64,000 nt of DNA, taken from assembly GCF_025215495.1 (NCBI RefSeq), contig NZ_CP104302.1, positions 620,001 to 684,000 on the forward strand. The letters are read 5' to 3'. Below are positions 1 through 10,089 of the stretch, in pieces (positions within the stretch are counted from its first letter, which is position 1; each line of letters starts with the position of its first letter). A program made the translations under genes and the position numbers. This DNA comes from Mycolicibacterium brumae. GTDB lineage: Bacteria > Actinomycetota > Actinomycetes > Mycobacteriales > Mycobacteriaceae. The notes under the pieces were generated by a model, which was not told the origin of the DNA, ran no database searches, and saw nothing but the letters and a program-made list of their open reading frames with translations.

Positions 1-1509
<1,509 letters not shown>

Positions 1510-1515
1510 GGTTAC

Positions 1516-1565
1516 ACCCTAGCGATCGGGGACCGTTTGGGGACTTTGGCGCGCGTATCGGGGAC
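1516..1565 (-). promoter_or_regulatory. devR promoter with phased DevR-box half-sites
   Basis: The -10 element TAGGGT lies at 1521-1516 (minus strand). Three GGGGAC motifs occur at 1528-1533, 1539-1544 and 1560-1565, spaced 11 and 21 bp apart, that is, on one face of the helix. The middle one lies within TTGGGGACT (1537-1545), which matches the first nine bases of the DevR-box consensus TTSGGGACTWWAGTCCCSAA; the second half is degenerate. The 20-bp box centre lies near -37 relative to a start-codon TSS. Autoregulation is inferred. Confidence 0.55.
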
Positions 1566-1790
1566 GTTCGCCGGTATTTCAGGGCTGCTCAGGCTGGCAA
1601 TGTCAGGGGTGGCAGACCGCCGGCGACGGTGACCCGGACTCCGCGGGGGAGGTCCCGGTGGCGCTGGTTGCGGCGGTCTGCCGATTCCTCGCCTGGTGAT
1701 CCGGCGGCGGCGCAGTTGCCACCGCGCTATGACGCCGGCGGCCGCCGCGCTTAGACGCCGGCGGGCGGTGCGGGGTTTACGCTGGCGGCT

Positions 1791-2180
1791 GTGATCAGAC
1801 TGCTGGTGAACTTCCTCATCTTCCTCGGCTCGTCAGCCATCGGCCTGCTGGTCGCCTGGCTGATCCTGCGTCCGGAGTTGTCCGTGCGGCCGTCGGGCTT
1901 CATCACCGCGGTATTGATCCTGGCGGTGGCGCAGGCGGTGCTCGCGCCGTTCTTCGCCAAGATGGCCAGCCGGTACGCCGGCGCGTTCCTGGGTGGGGTG
2001 GGGTTGCTGTCCACGCTGGCCGCGCTGCTGCTCGCGACCCTGCTGACCGGTTCGGGCGGCTTGAACATCTCCGGGGTCGGCACCTGGATCGCCGCGACGG
2101 TGATCGTCTGGCTGGCGACCGCGCTGGCATCGGTGGCGCTGCCGGTGCTGCTGGTCAAGAAGAAGGCCGGCGCGCAGTAG
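1791..2180 (+). CDS. Small four-helix integral membrane protein
   Basis: 129 aa with four predicted membrane helices (about residues 5-25, 37-57, 66-86, 98-122) and a basic C-terminus (KKKAGAQ). The arrangement resembles the small actinobacterial phage-holin-superfamily-like membrane proteins, but no diagnostic motif is visible and the function is unknown. It starts with GTG at 1791; a -10-like TACGCT at 1778-1783 ends 7 nt upstream, suggesting leaderless translation. The gene stands alone, divergent from devRS. Confidence 0.7.
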   Translation: MIRLLVNFLIFLGSSAIGLLVAWLILRPELSVRPSGFITAVLILAVAQAVLAPFFAKMASRYAGAFLGGVGLLSTLAALLLATLLTGSGGLNISGVGTWIAATVIVWLATALASVALPVLLVKKKAGAQ

Positions 2181-2256
2181 CGGTCGGCGGTGACTAGGTC
2201 TGCCCGTGGTGAGACTGCGCGCTTCCATCCCCCTGTCGCGCCGATAAGGTCGGATC

Positions 2257-2676
2257 GTGATTCGTCTCAATCCCGGGTGGCTGGTCGTGGCGTGCGCGAC
2301 CGTGCTGGCGGCCAGCTGCTGGCTGCCGTGGCTGGTGAGCGGCGAATTCGGCCGGGTCAGCGCGATCGGCGGCACCGGCGGTGGGATGACCGTGGCGCCC
2401 GGCTTCGGGATCGGGCAGACCATTGCGTTGCTGGCTTCGGCGTTGCTGGTGGCCGGCGCGATGACGGCGCGCGGACTGCTGCGGATCGTCGCCGCGTCGG
2501 CGGCGCTGGGGCTGGGCGTGCTGCTCAACGTCCTGATCTGGCGGTATCACCACCTGGGTGTCGGCGGTGAGGTCAGCGCCGGTTTCGGTTTCCACATTGC
2601 CGCGGGCGCGGCGGGTGTCGCGGCGGCGCTGTCGGTGTGGGCGCTGGTCGAGGCGATCATTGCGCGCCGCGCCTGA
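2257..2676 (+). CDS. Small four-helix integral membrane protein of unknown function
   Basis: 139 aa with four hydrophobic segments: about 8-27, 51-71, 76-93 and 110-134. The first loop is glycine-rich (GGTGGG). There are no catalytic or transport motifs and I do not recognise the family. GTG start at 2257 with TAAGGT at 2245-2250 ending 6 nt upstream (leaderless pattern). It follows the previous membrane protein in the same direction after 76 bp and could be co-expressed, but it appears to have its own promoter. It is followed immediately by a palindromic repeat element. Confidence 0.65.
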   Translation: MIRLNPGWLVVACATVLAASCWLPWLVSGEFGRVSAIGGTGGGMTVAPGFGIGQTIALLASALLVAGAMTARGLLRIVAASAALGLGVLLNVLIWRYHHLGVGGEVSAGFGFHIAAGAAGVAAALSVWALVEAIIARRA

Positions 2677-2685
2677 TTCGGCATC

Positions 2686-2761
2686 CGTACCGAAATGGGG
2701 TGGCTGCGGCCCGCGGTGTGGATAGTCCAATCCGCGCCTGGCGCACACCCCATTTCGGCAC
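2686..2761. repeat. Palindromic intergenic element, copy 1
   Basis: About 76 bp whose ends are inverted copies (outer motif GTACCGAAATGGGGTG on the left, its complement with one or two changes on the right) around the core GGATAGTCCAATCC. It lies between two convergent genes. Copies 2 and 3 at 20.6-20.8 kb share the outer motif and/or the core, so this is a dispersed family. Confidence 0.75.
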
Positions 2762-2771
2762 AGCTCGGCCG

Positions 2772-4319
2772 CTACATCACCTCAAGAATGTCGTTCTTCA
2801 GCGCTTCCGAGCGGGTGCCGAACACCGCCTGCATGCTGTTGCCGACTTGAATCACCCCGGCCGCGCCGAGTTCCTTGAGCCGGGCCTGGTCGACCAGGGC
2901 GGTGTCGGCGACCTCCATCCGCAGCCGGGTGATGCAGGCGTCCACGTTGACCAGGTTCCCGCGGCCGCCGAACGCGGCGATGAGTTGCTCGGGGAAGCTG
3001 TCCGGTGGCCCGGCGGCCGTGGCAGCAGCCGCGACCACGGTGTCGTCGGAGGCGTTGGCGGCCTGCTCGGCGTCGAATTCCCGCTCCGGCTCGCGGCCCG
3101 GGGTGCGCATATTCCACCGGACGATCACGAATCGGAACAGCGCGTAGTAGACGACGAAAGCGACGACGCCCATCACCAGCAGCAGCGGGATGTTCTTGGC
3201 GGCCGGCGCGTTGCCCCACAGCAGCAGGTCGATCAACCCGGCCGAGAACGAGAAGCCCAAGTGGATGTCGAGGAGGTAGGCGATGGCCAACGACGCCCCG
3301 GTGAGCAGGGCGTGGACGCAGTACAGCGGGAACGCCACGAACATGAACGCGAACTCCAGCGGCTCGGTCACACCGGTGAGGAACGCGGTCAGTCCGGCGG
3401 CCGACAGGATGCCCAGGGCAACCTTGCGCTGCTTCTTGTTGGCGACGTGAATCATCGCCAGCGCGGCGGCCGGCAGACCGAACATCAGGATCGGGTAGAA
3501 GCCCGCGGTCAGGTGTCCGCCGGTCGGATCGCCGGCGGCGAAGCGGGTCAGCTCGCCGGTGACGACTTCCCCGTCGGGGGTCTGGTAGTCGCCGTAGATG
3601 AACCACACGTAGGAGTTGACGATGTGGTGCAGGCCGATCGGGATCAGCAGCCGGTTGACCACGCCGTAGACGAACGCGCCGAACGCGCCGGCGCCGGCGA
3701 TGAACTCACCGAGCGCGGTCAGGCCGGCGTTGAACAGCGGGTAGGCGTAGCTCATCGCGAACGCCAGCACCAGGCAGGTCACCGCAACGACGATCGGCAC
3801 GAATCGCCGGCCGCCGAAAAAGCCGAGATACGAAGGCAGTTCGATGTTGTGGTAGCGGTCGAACAACCACGCGGTGACCAGGCCGACGACGATGCCGGTC
3901 AGCACGCTGTAGTTGATCTGGGCCTGCTCGCCGCTCTTGTCGAGCACCCCGTCGAGCACCACCGGGGACATCGTCTTGAACACCGCGTCCATCACCAGAT
4001 ATCCGACGACGGCGGCCAGCGCGGTGGATCCGTCGGCCTTGCGCGCGAACCCGATCGCCACGCCGACGGCGAACAGCAGCGCCAGGTTGGTGAACAGCGC
4101 GCCGCCGGCGGCGCTCATCGCGACGAAGAACGGTCCGATCACCGGAATGTCGATCCGGCCCAGCAGGTCGTCCTGCCCGAGCCGCAGCAGCAGACCGGCC
4201 GCGGGCAGCACCGCGATCGGGAGCATCAGGCTCTTGCCGAGGCGTTGCATCTGGGCGAACCCAGGAACGCGCAGTCGTGACTTTCCGGGGCCGGCGGAGG
4301 CCGGGGTCGATACGCTCAT
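2772..4319 (-). CDS. nagE: PTS EIICB permease, N-acetylglucosamine/glucose family
   Basis: Sugar-transporting phosphotransferase permease, 515 aa. The EIIC membrane domain (about residues 20-400) has the GVTEPLEF motif of the glucose/GlcNAc family. After a linker comes an EIIB domain (about 435-515) with phospho-cysteine C462 in ACITRLR. The partner EIIA is encoded divergently 71 bp away, followed by nagB and nagA, so N-acetylglucosamine is the likely substrate; glucose is the alternative. HPr and EI are not in the window. No dre-type GntR operator was found in the short divergent region. ATG start at 4319. Confidence 0.9.
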   Translation of the reverse strand: MSVSTPASAGPGKSRLRVPGFAQMQRLGKSLMLPIAVLPAAGLLLRLGQDDLLGRIDIPVIGPFFVAMSAAGGALFTNLALLFAVGVAIGFARKADGSTALAAVVGYLVMDAVFKTMSPVVLDGVLDKSGEQAQINYSVLTGIVVGLVTAWLFDRYHNIELPSYLGFFGGRRFVPIVVAVTCLVLAFAMSYAYPLFNAGLTALGEFIAGAGAFGAFVYGVVNRLLIPIGLHHIVNSYVWFIYGDYQTPDGEVVTGELTRFAAGDPTGGHLTAGFYPILMFGLPAAALAMIHVANKKQRKVALGILSAAGLTAFLTGVTEPLEFAFMFVAFPLYCVHALLTGASLAIAYLLDIHLGFSFSAGLIDLLLWGNAPAAKNIPLLLVMGVVAFVVYYALFRFVIVRWNMRTPGREPEREFDAEQAANASDDTVVAAAATAAGPPDSFPEQLIAAFGGRGNLVNVDACITRLRMEVADTALVDQARLKELGAAGVIQVGNSMQAVFGTRSEALKNDILEVM

Positions 4320-4390
4320 TTCGGGGAGCTTAGGCAGCGATCAGCCGGGCCGCCCGCCGAACTGACGAAGACTGTGAAGGAGTGCCGCCA

Positions 4391-4849
4391 ATGACCAGCA
4401 TCCAGATTCTAGCCCCGGTGCCGGGAGTCGCCGTGGCGCTGGCCGACGTCCCGGATCCGGTGTTCTCCCAGGGCATGGTCGGCTGGGGCGCCGCGGTCAA
4501 CCCGCCGCCGGGGCCGGTCGACGCGGTGGCGCCGGTCGGCGGCAAACTGTTCAAGCTGATGCCGCACGCCTATGTGGTGATGACTCCGGACGGGGTCGGC
4601 GTGCTCACCCACCTCGGGCTGGACACCGTGAAGCTCAACGGCGAAGGCTTCATCGCGTTGGCCGCCGAGGGCGACGAGGTGGCTGCCGGCCAGCCGCTGA
4701 TGGTCTACGACGTGCCCGCCGTGACGGCCGCCGGGTACAACCCGATCGCCCTGGTTGTGGTGATGGACGAGCGTGACCCGAACAGCGTCACCGGAGTCGC
4801 CAGCGGTGAAATTGACGGCGGCGGTGTCCTTTTCACCGTGAGCCGCTGA
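4391..4849 (+). CDS. crr: PTS EIIA component, glucose family (Crr-like)
   Basis: Cytosolic EIIA that accepts phosphate from HPr and passes it to C462 of the divergent EIICB. About 152 aa with the two active-site histidines H59 (LMPHAYV) and H74 (LTHLGLD), spaced as H75/H90 in E. coli EIIA-Glc; H74 is the phosphorylated one. An upstream in-frame GTG at 4382 exists, but ATG 4391 has a GAAGGA ribosome site about 9 nt before it. The stop overlaps the nagB start by one base (TGATG), indicating an operon. Confidence 0.9.
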   Translation: MTSIQILAPVPGVAVALADVPDPVFSQGMVGWGAAVNPPPGPVDAVAPVGGKLFKLMPHAYVVMTPDGVGVLTHLGLDTVKLNGEGFIALAAEGDEVAAGQPLMVYDVPAVTAAGYNPIALVVVMDERDPNSVTGVASGEIDGGGVLFTVSR

Positions 4850-5634
4850 TGGAAGTCATTGTCGAATCCGGCGCCCACGCCATCGCGGTCCGGGTCGCCG
4901 ACGCGGTGTGCGAGCTGTTGCGCCGCAAACCCGACGCGGTGCTCGGGCTGGCCACCGGCGGGTCGCCACTGCCCAGTTACGACGAACTGGCCGAGCGCTG
5001 CGCCGCCGGGCTGGTGTCGTTCGCCCGTGCGCGCGGGTTCACCCTCGATGAGTACGTCGGCCTGCCGCCGGGGCATCCGGAGAGCTACCGGGCCGTGATC
5101 GACCGCGAGTTCGTTTCCCGGGTGGACTTCGGGCCCGGCGCGGTGGCCGCCCCGGACGGGTCCGCGCCCGACATCCCGGCCGCCTGCCGCGCCTACGACG
5201 ACGCGATCAGCGCCGCCGGCGGAGTCGATCTGCAGATCCTGGGCATCGGGGCCGACGGGCACATCGCGTTCAACGAGCCCGGTTCGTCGTTGTCCTCGCG
5301 GACCCGGATCAAATCGCTGACCCGGCAGACCCGCGTCGACAACTCCCGGTTCTTCGGCGGCGACGTGGACGCGGTGCCCGCGCACTGCCTGACCCAGGGG
5401 CTCGGCACCATCAGCGAGGCCCGCCACATCATCCTGGTCGCCACCGGCGCGAACAAGGCCGAAGCGGTGCGCCAACTCGTGGAAGGCCCGATCAGCGCCC
5501 GCTGGCCGGCCACCGTCTTGCAGCTGCACCAACACGTGACGGTGCTGGTCGACGAGGCTGCCGCGACGGGCCTGGAACTGCTGGACTACTACCGCGAGAC
5601 GTTGCGGCTCAAGCCCGACTGGCAGGGCATCTAG
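4849..5634 (+). CDS. nagB: Glucosamine-6-phosphate deaminase
   Basis: Converts glucosamine-6-phosphate to fructose-6-phosphate and ammonia, the last step linking GlcNAc to glycolysis. 261 aa, the usual length. Characteristic motifs are LATGGSPLPSY near the N-terminus, FTLDEYVGL (catalytic Asp) and GIGADGHIAFNEPGSS (Asp-His-Glu relay). Translationally coupled to crr upstream (1-bp overlap) and directly abutting nagA downstream. Pgi, which interconverts the product, is also in this window but not in the operon. Confidence 0.95.
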   Translation: MEVIVESGAHAIAVRVADAVCELLRRKPDAVLGLATGGSPLPSYDELAERCAAGLVSFARARGFTLDEYVGLPPGHPESYRAVIDREFVSRVDFGPGAVAAPDGSAPDIPAACRAYDDAISAAGGVDLQILGIGADGHIAFNEPGSSLSSRTRIKSLTRQTRVDNSRFFGGDVDAVPAHCLTQGLGTISEARHIILVATGANKAEAVRQLVEGPISARWPATVLQLHQHVTVLVDEAAATGLELLDYYRETLRLKPDWQGI

Positions 5635-6792
5635 GTGCTGCTGACCGCCGAGACGGTGCTCACCGGCTGGGAACTGTTGCGGCCCGGCTGGATTGAGATC
5701 GACGGCGAGCAGATCCTGGGCGTTGGCGCCGGCACGCCGCCGCGGCGCGCCGAACCCGCTCGCGACCTCGGCGCGGTGACCGTGGTGCCCGGGTTCGTCG
5801 ACACCCACGTGCACGGCGGCGGGGGAGCGTCGTTCGCGGCGGAGGGCGGCGCGGACACCGCCGACGAGTCCGTCGTCGCCGCGGCGCAGTTCCACCTGCG
5901 CCACGGCACCACCACGCTGGTCGCGTCGCTGGTGACCGCGACGCCGGCGGACCTGCTGGAGCAGACCGCCCGGCTGGCCCGGCTGACCCGGGCGGGCGTG
6001 ATCGCCGGTGTCCACCTGGAGGGCCCCTGGCTGTCGGCGGCGCGGTGCGGCGCGCACGATCCCCAGTTGCTGCGCGACCCGGACCCCGCCGAACTGGACC
6101 GGGTGCTCGACGCCAGCGGCGGCGCGGTTCGGATGGTCACCCTGGCGCCGGAGCGCCGGGGCGCGCTGGAAGCGATCCGGCGGGTCGTCGCTGGCGGCGC
6201 GGTGGCGGCCGTCGGGCACACCGACGCCGACTACGCCCAGACCCGGGCGGCCGTCGACGCCGGCGCGACGGTGGCCACCCACCTGTTCAACGCGATGCGC
6301 CCGATCCATCATCGCGAGCCGGGGCCGGTGGTGGCGCTGCTGGAGGACCCGCGGGTGACCGTCGAGGTGATCGGCGACGGGGTGCACGTGCACCCGGCGC
6401 TGTACCGGCAGGTCTGCGCGGTGGCCGGGGGGAACCGGGTGTCGCTGATGACCGACGCGATGTCGGCGGCCGGGATGCCCGACGGGTCCTACCGGCTGGG
6501 CGCCCTGGACGTGCGGGTCAGCGGCGAGGTGGCCCGGCTGGCCGGGACCGACACCATCGCCGGCAGCACCGCCACCATGGACGCGGTGTTCCGGTTCGCC
6601 GTCGAGAACGCCGGTCTGCCCCGCGACGACGCGCTGCTGCAGGCGGTGCGGCAGTCCTCAATCAACCCCGCCCGGGCACTCGGACTGCCTGACGGCGGTC
6701 TGAGTGCCCGGGCGGTGGCTGATCTCGTGGTGCTGGACCCGCGGTTACGGGTCAGCGCCGTGATGCGCTCCGGACGCTGGGTCTCCGGTTAG
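5635..6792 (+). CDS. nagA: N-acetylglucosamine-6-phosphate deacetylase
   Basis: Amidohydrolase that removes acetate from GlcNAc-6-P and feeds NagB. 385 aa; metal-binding motif GFVDTHVHGGG near residue 56, further metal/substrate histidines in VGHTDADY and ATHLFNAM, and the catalytic Asp in MTDAMSAAG. GTG start at 5635 immediately follows the nagB TAG. The stop overlaps the end of the convergent small exported-protein gene by three bases. With nagE, crr and nagB this makes a complete PTS-dependent GlcNAc route, plausibly used on recycled peptidoglycan or environmental chitin. Confidence 0.95.
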   Translation: MLLTAETVLTGWELLRPGWIEIDGEQILGVGAGTPPRRAEPARDLGAVTVVPGFVDTHVHGGGGASFAAEGGADTADESVVAAAQFHLRHGTTTLVASLVTATPADLLEQTARLARLTRAGVIAGVHLEGPWLSAARCGAHDPQLLRDPDPAELDRVLDASGGAVRMVTLAPERRGALEAIRRVVAGGAVAAVGHTDADYAQTRAAVDAGATVATHLFNAMRPIHHREPGPVVALLEDPRVTVEVIGDGVHVHPALYRQVCAVAGGNRVSLMTDAMSAAGMPDGSYRLGALDVRVSGEVARLAGTDTIAGSTATMDAVFRFAVENAGLPRDDALLQAVRQSSINPARALGLPDGGLSARAVADLVVLDPRLRVSAVMRSGRWVSG

Positions 6793-7067
6793 AAGTTCGA
6801 GCGACCGGACGACGGCGAGGAGTCCTTGTTCGGGTTCGTCGGCTTGAAGTAGTCGTTGCGGTAGTTGTACCGCTGCCGCTGGCTCCTCGGGGTCAGCTGT
6901 TGGTTGTTCGCGCTCACCGGCGGGGTCCACTGCGGCTGGGTGGTCGCGGAGTTGGGGCCCGGCGCCGGCTGGTCGAATCCGGTGTCGGCCGCAGCGGTGA
7001 CAGGCAGTGAGATGGCCAGCACCGCGGCGGAAGCGCCGGCGATGAACGCGGTCTTGATGTTCGTCAT
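6789..7067 (-). CDS. Small exported protein, proline/asparagine-rich
   Basis: 92 aa with a Sec-type signal peptide (residues 1 to about 27, cleavage near TAAADTG). The short mature chain is rich in Pro, Gln, Asn and Ser and has no cysteines. A basic, tyrosine-containing stretch (SQRQRYNYRNDYFKP) may interact with the envelope. No family recognised. It has a 356-bp upstream region with several short inverted repeats. The 3' end is convergent with nagA. Confidence 0.65.
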   Translation of the reverse strand: MTNIKTAFIAGASAAVLAISLPVTAAADTGFDQPAPGPNSATTQPQWTPPVSANNQQLTPRSQRQRYNYRNDYFKPTNPNKDSSPSSGRSNF

Positions 7068-7423
7068 GGTGTGAGCACTCCCTTGTGTTCAGGTGGGCCA
7101 GTCGGCTGCCGCAGATGCGGCAACGCTGTGGAAGGCAGGTCCACCTGGTGTTGCTGGGAAGGTGGCCTTTCGGGTTGTCTCCCTCAGGTTTCCCTTCCTA
7201 CGGGTCTTGCAACGACAGCTGGTCTGACAACATTCCCGAAGCTACAGCGTTCGGCGGTTCCGATCACTGGAATATCGACGAAGATGGTGTGACGATCCTG
7301 CGACAACGATGACGAATTTGCTACGTGACGTGGCAAAAGGCGGTTTTGCGACGTCGCGTTGCGGCCGAGCGCCTACAGATTAAGCGCTGGCAGGGCCGCT
7401 CGCGCGGCAATTGAAACGCGGAG
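7068..7423. other. Intergenic region upstream of the small exported protein
   Basis: 356 bp without a convincing gene. The part nearest the gene (7080-7200) can form short hairpins on the minus strand, for example GCCGCA-TC-TGCGGC at 7111-7124. It could be a structured 5' leader, but I could not match it to a known riboswitch class. The half next to the tRNA is lower in GC and shows nothing recognisable. Confidence 0.35.
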
Positions 7424-7496
7424 TGCCCCCGGCAGGATTCGAACCTGCGACACCGGCTTTAGGAGAGCCGTGCTCTATCCCCTGAGCTACGGGGGC
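7424..7496 (-). tRNA. tRNA-Arg (anticodon CCU)
   Basis: 73-nt cloverleaf on the minus strand. The 7-bp acceptor stem pairs GCCCCCG (7496-7490) with CGGGGGC (7431-7425), with discriminator A at 7424. The anticodon loop CTCCTAA gives CCU, reading AGG. The T-arm has GGTTCGAATCC. No CCA is encoded, as is common in actinobacteria. No integrated element is visible next to it. Confidence 0.95.
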
Positions 7497-7572
7497 AGTC
7501 GGCCACGTTCGGCGGGTGCGAGTGTATCGCGGATGGTTCCCCGAACTCCGAGTACCGCATACCATCGGCCGG

Positions 7573-9465
7573 GTGCACCCGGAGACCACACGCCCCGCAG
7601 CAGATCGGCCCGACCCCGGCGCCCGATTCGACATCGGACCCGAGATCTACCCGAAGACGCACCTGGACAGCACGGTCGTCATCCCGATGTCCGACGGGAT
7701 CATGCTGTGCGCCGACCTGTTCCGCCCCGCCGACGACGCCGGAGCCCCGGTCGCCGAGCCACTGCCGACCGTCGTGCAGTTCACCGCCTACAACCGGGTC
7801 GTGCACCGCACGGTCGGGCGGTTGGCCCCGATGCTGGCACGCGTCGCCGACTGGGTCGCGCCCTCGGACCGGAGCCGGTTCCAGCGCCGCGACCTGCTGC
7901 ACGGCCCGGCCAGCGGGATCGCCGACGTGTGGAGCCAAAACCGCGCGCTGCTGGCCCGCGGCTACGCCGTCGTCGTGGTGGATGTGCGGGGCGCCGGAAC
8001 CTCGACCGGCGAGTGGGACTTCTTCAGCCCGCGTGAGCAGCAGGATTACCGGGAAGCGCTGGAGTGGATCGGGGCGCAGCCGTGGTGCGACGGGCGGTTG
8101 GGGACCACCGGCATCTCCTACGCCGGGATCGCCGGGCTGCTGGCCGGCGCGCAACGGCCCAAGGGTTTGGACGCGGTCTTCGCCAGCATGGCCGGCGAGG
8201 ACGCGCCGCGTGAGCTGGGACTGACCGGCGGGGTGATCACCCCGCTGATGGGGGTGTGGCTGGCCGCGGTCAACTTCGCCAAGTGGGCGCCTTCGCCGCG
8301 CACCCTGTTCGTCAATGGGCTCTGGCCCAAGTATCTGACCGACCGCATCAGCCACCCGGCGAGTTGGCTGGGCCGGGCCATCAAGATTCTGGGCGTCGAC
8401 GGCCACCCCGACGGCTACCTCAATGACCAGTGGGCGCAGCGCACCCCGGAGCTGGAGAATATCCGGTGCGCGACGCTCATCCACGCCGGCTGGCACGACG
8501 TCTACAACCGCTCCACCTTCGCCATGTACGACCGGATCCCGACGCCACCGGGACGCAAGCAGGTCGTCGTCGACGAGGGCTACCACCTCAGCGCCGGCGC
8601 CGGGTTCGGCGAGCCGGGCGGCCCGCCACGGCTCGATGAACTGCAGTGCGCCTGGTTCGACCGCTGGCTGCGCGACATCGACAATGGCGTCGACGGCTAC
8701 GGCCCGATCACGCTGCGCCGGCAGGGCAACGGCTGGCTCACCCAGCCGCAGTTCCCCGACCCCGCCGCCGAGGTGCGCCGGCTGTACCTGCACGCGGCGC
8801 CCAGCGGGTCGGCCGGCCACGCCGCGCTGGACGCGTCCCTGCGCGAAGACCCGCCGACCGAGCGGTCGGTGCTGGGGTTGCCGGCCGCCCGGAGCAGCTT
8901 CGCCTCCAACAACACGGCCATCATCACCACCGGGTTGAGTGTGCTGTTCGGTCCGGACTTCTTCGCCGACGAACGCCGCGCCGAGGCCGGCGCGGTGACG
9001 TTCAGCACCGAACCGTTCGACCACGACGTGGTGATCTCCGGACCGATGAATCTGCGGTTGCGGGCGGTGGCCGGTGGCGCCGACGCGTTCTGGTCGGTCA
9101 CCGTCAGCGACGTGGAACCGACCGGGACGTCGGTGGCGCTGACCCGCGGCGCGCTGCTGTCCTCGCGCCGGGCGGTGAACGAGAAGGCCAGCACCTATGT
9201 GGACGGGCAGCTGCTGTTCCCGATCCACAGCCTGCGCGCCGAGGACGCGCACCCGTTGACCCCGGGTCAGCCGTTCGACATCGACATCGAGATCAACCCG
9301 ACCGACGCGGTGCTGCGGTGCGGACACCGGCTGCGGGTGGCCGTCGCCGCGGGCAGCTTTCCACGGCACTACCTGCCGCGATGGCTCAAGAATCGGGTGC
9401 GTGGCCAGAGCGTGCTGATCGACCCGGCGAACCCGGGTCACCTGACATTTCTGTCAGTTCCTTAG
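7573..9465 (+). CDS. CocE/NonD-family alpha/beta-hydrolase (X-Pro dipeptidyl-peptidase S15-like)
   Basis: Probable serine hydrolase (esterase/acylase or peptidase), about 630 aa. An N-terminal alpha/beta-hydrolase fold contains the nucleophile elbow GISYAG. Histidine and aspartate candidates lie in DEGYHLS and HAGWHDVYN. A C-terminal jelly-roll domain typical of the family follows (DHDVVISGPMNLRLRAV onward). The open frame extends back to GTG 7516, but GTG 7573 has TACCAT at 7560-7565 ending 7 nt upstream, the pattern of leaderless mycobacterial genes, so I prefer it. No signal peptide is evident. Substrate unknown; a monocistronic gene. Confidence 0.85.
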   Translation: MHPETTRPAADRPDPGARFDIGPEIYPKTHLDSTVVIPMSDGIMLCADLFRPADDAGAPVAEPLPTVVQFTAYNRVVHRTVGRLAPMLARVADWVAPSDRSRFQRRDLLHGPASGIADVWSQNRALLARGYAVVVVDVRGAGTSTGEWDFFSPREQQDYREALEWIGAQPWCDGRLGTTGISYAGIAGLLAGAQRPKGLDAVFASMAGEDAPRELGLTGGVITPLMGVWLAAVNFAKWAPSPRTLFVNGLWPKYLTDRISHPASWLGRAIKILGVDGHPDGYLNDQWAQRTPELENIRCATLIHAGWHDVYNRSTFAMYDRIPTPPGRKQVVVDEGYHLSAGAGFGEPGGPPRLDELQCAWFDRWLRDIDNGVDGYGPITLRRQGNGWLTQPQFPDPAAEVRRLYLHAAPSGSAGHAALDASLREDPPTERSVLGLPAARSSFASNNTAIITTGLSVLFGPDFFADERRAEAGAVTFSTEPFDHDVVISGPMNLRLRAVAGGADAFWSVTVSDVEPTGTSVALTRGALLSSRRAVNEKASTYVDGQLLFPIHSLRAEDAHPLTPGQPFDIDIEINPTDAVLRCGHRLRVAVAAGSFPRHYLPRWLKNRVRGQSVLIDPANPGHLTFLSVP

Positions 9466-9590
9466 TTCGGGAGCCTGAAGGCGCGGTGCCGGTCGCCGAG
9501 GGCCAGCAGGGGAAGATAACCGTGCCGCGGGGCTTCGGGCGGGTAGCCCGTCCGCACCCAAGTGACTGCCTTGTTGACGATATCGATCAT
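9462..9590 (-). pseudogene. Truncated DUF3349-like ORF (42 aa)
   Basis: Minus-strand ORF from ATG 9590 to TAA 9462. Its translation contains VTWVRTGYPPEAPRHGYLPL followed by LLAL, the signature N-terminal half of the actinobacterial DUF3349 family. Family members run to about 100 residues with a second helical part; here the reading frame becomes unrelated (GDRHRAFRLPN) and stops inside the end of the CocE-type gene. A good ribosome site (GAGGAC, 7 nt from ATG) remains, so a short peptide may still be made. Remnant is my preferred reading; a genuine short protein is the alternative. Confidence 0.55.
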
Positions 9591-9696
9591 GGCAACGTCC
9601 TCGGTCAGCTGTGTCTCGTGACAACAGTTTACCTCGTGTTTGGCCAGGATTCACTTTGGCGCGCCCGGTGACCTGCGCAAATGCGCAAGCGCCGGC

Positions 9697-9975
9697 TCAG
9701 AGCATGAACATCCCGTCGCCCCACGGGAACATGCCCATGCCGCCCATGGCGCCGGTCGGCGGGATGTAGGCCGGGTGGCTGGTGATCTCGGCGTTGCCCG
9801 GGGACTCGCAAACCGTGGTGCCGCCGCCCTCGATGCCGCCCGCGCCCTGATCGGTCTCCACACAGGCCGGGTTCAGGCCCGGCTCCGCGGCGGCGGCCGG
9901 GCTCAGGGTCAGAGCCACCGCTGCGCCGCCGGCGACCAGGAACCCCGAAATCAGTCCAGCTCGCTTGTTCGTCAT
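9697..9975 (-). CDS. Small exported protein, Gly/Met-rich C-terminus
   Basis: 92 aa with a clear signal peptide (residues 1 to about 30, SPAAAAEPG). The mature part has two cysteines (NPACVET and TVCESPG) that could form a disulfide, and ends in a Gly/Met/Phe/Trp-rich tail (TGAMGGMGMFPWGDGMFML). No family recognised. ATG start at 9975 with an upstream GGAGGACGAAGC-type ribosome site. Monocistronic, divergent from the kinase-like gene at 10090. Confidence 0.65.
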   Translation of the reverse strand: MTNKRAGLISGFLVAGGAAVALTLSPAAAAEPGLNPACVETDQGAGGIEGGGTTVCESPGNAEITSHPAYIPPTGAMGGMGMFPWGDGMFML

Positions 9976-10089
9976 GCTTCGTCCTCCCAGACAGTCAGTC
10001 GGCAGCGGATTGGCGCCTGTCGTTCATCGTAGAACGCGGGGGCCCGGGCCGCCCGGTCTCCGCCACAACGGAGCCCTACTGTGTTCGCC

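Noticed and set aside
7068..7423. Possible riboswitch in the leader of the small exported protein
   Set aside because: Short hairpins exist, but no conserved core of a cobalamin, c-di-AMP (ydaO), SAM or glycine riboswitch could be matched by eye.
7424..7496. tRNA-Arg as an integration site for a mobile element
   Set aside because: No integrase, no duplicated tRNA 3' end and no change in gene type were seen on either side.
7516..7572. Earlier GTG start for the CocE-type hydrolase
   Set aside because: The extra 19 residues lie over the promoter of the leaderless start at 7573 and show no family similarity.
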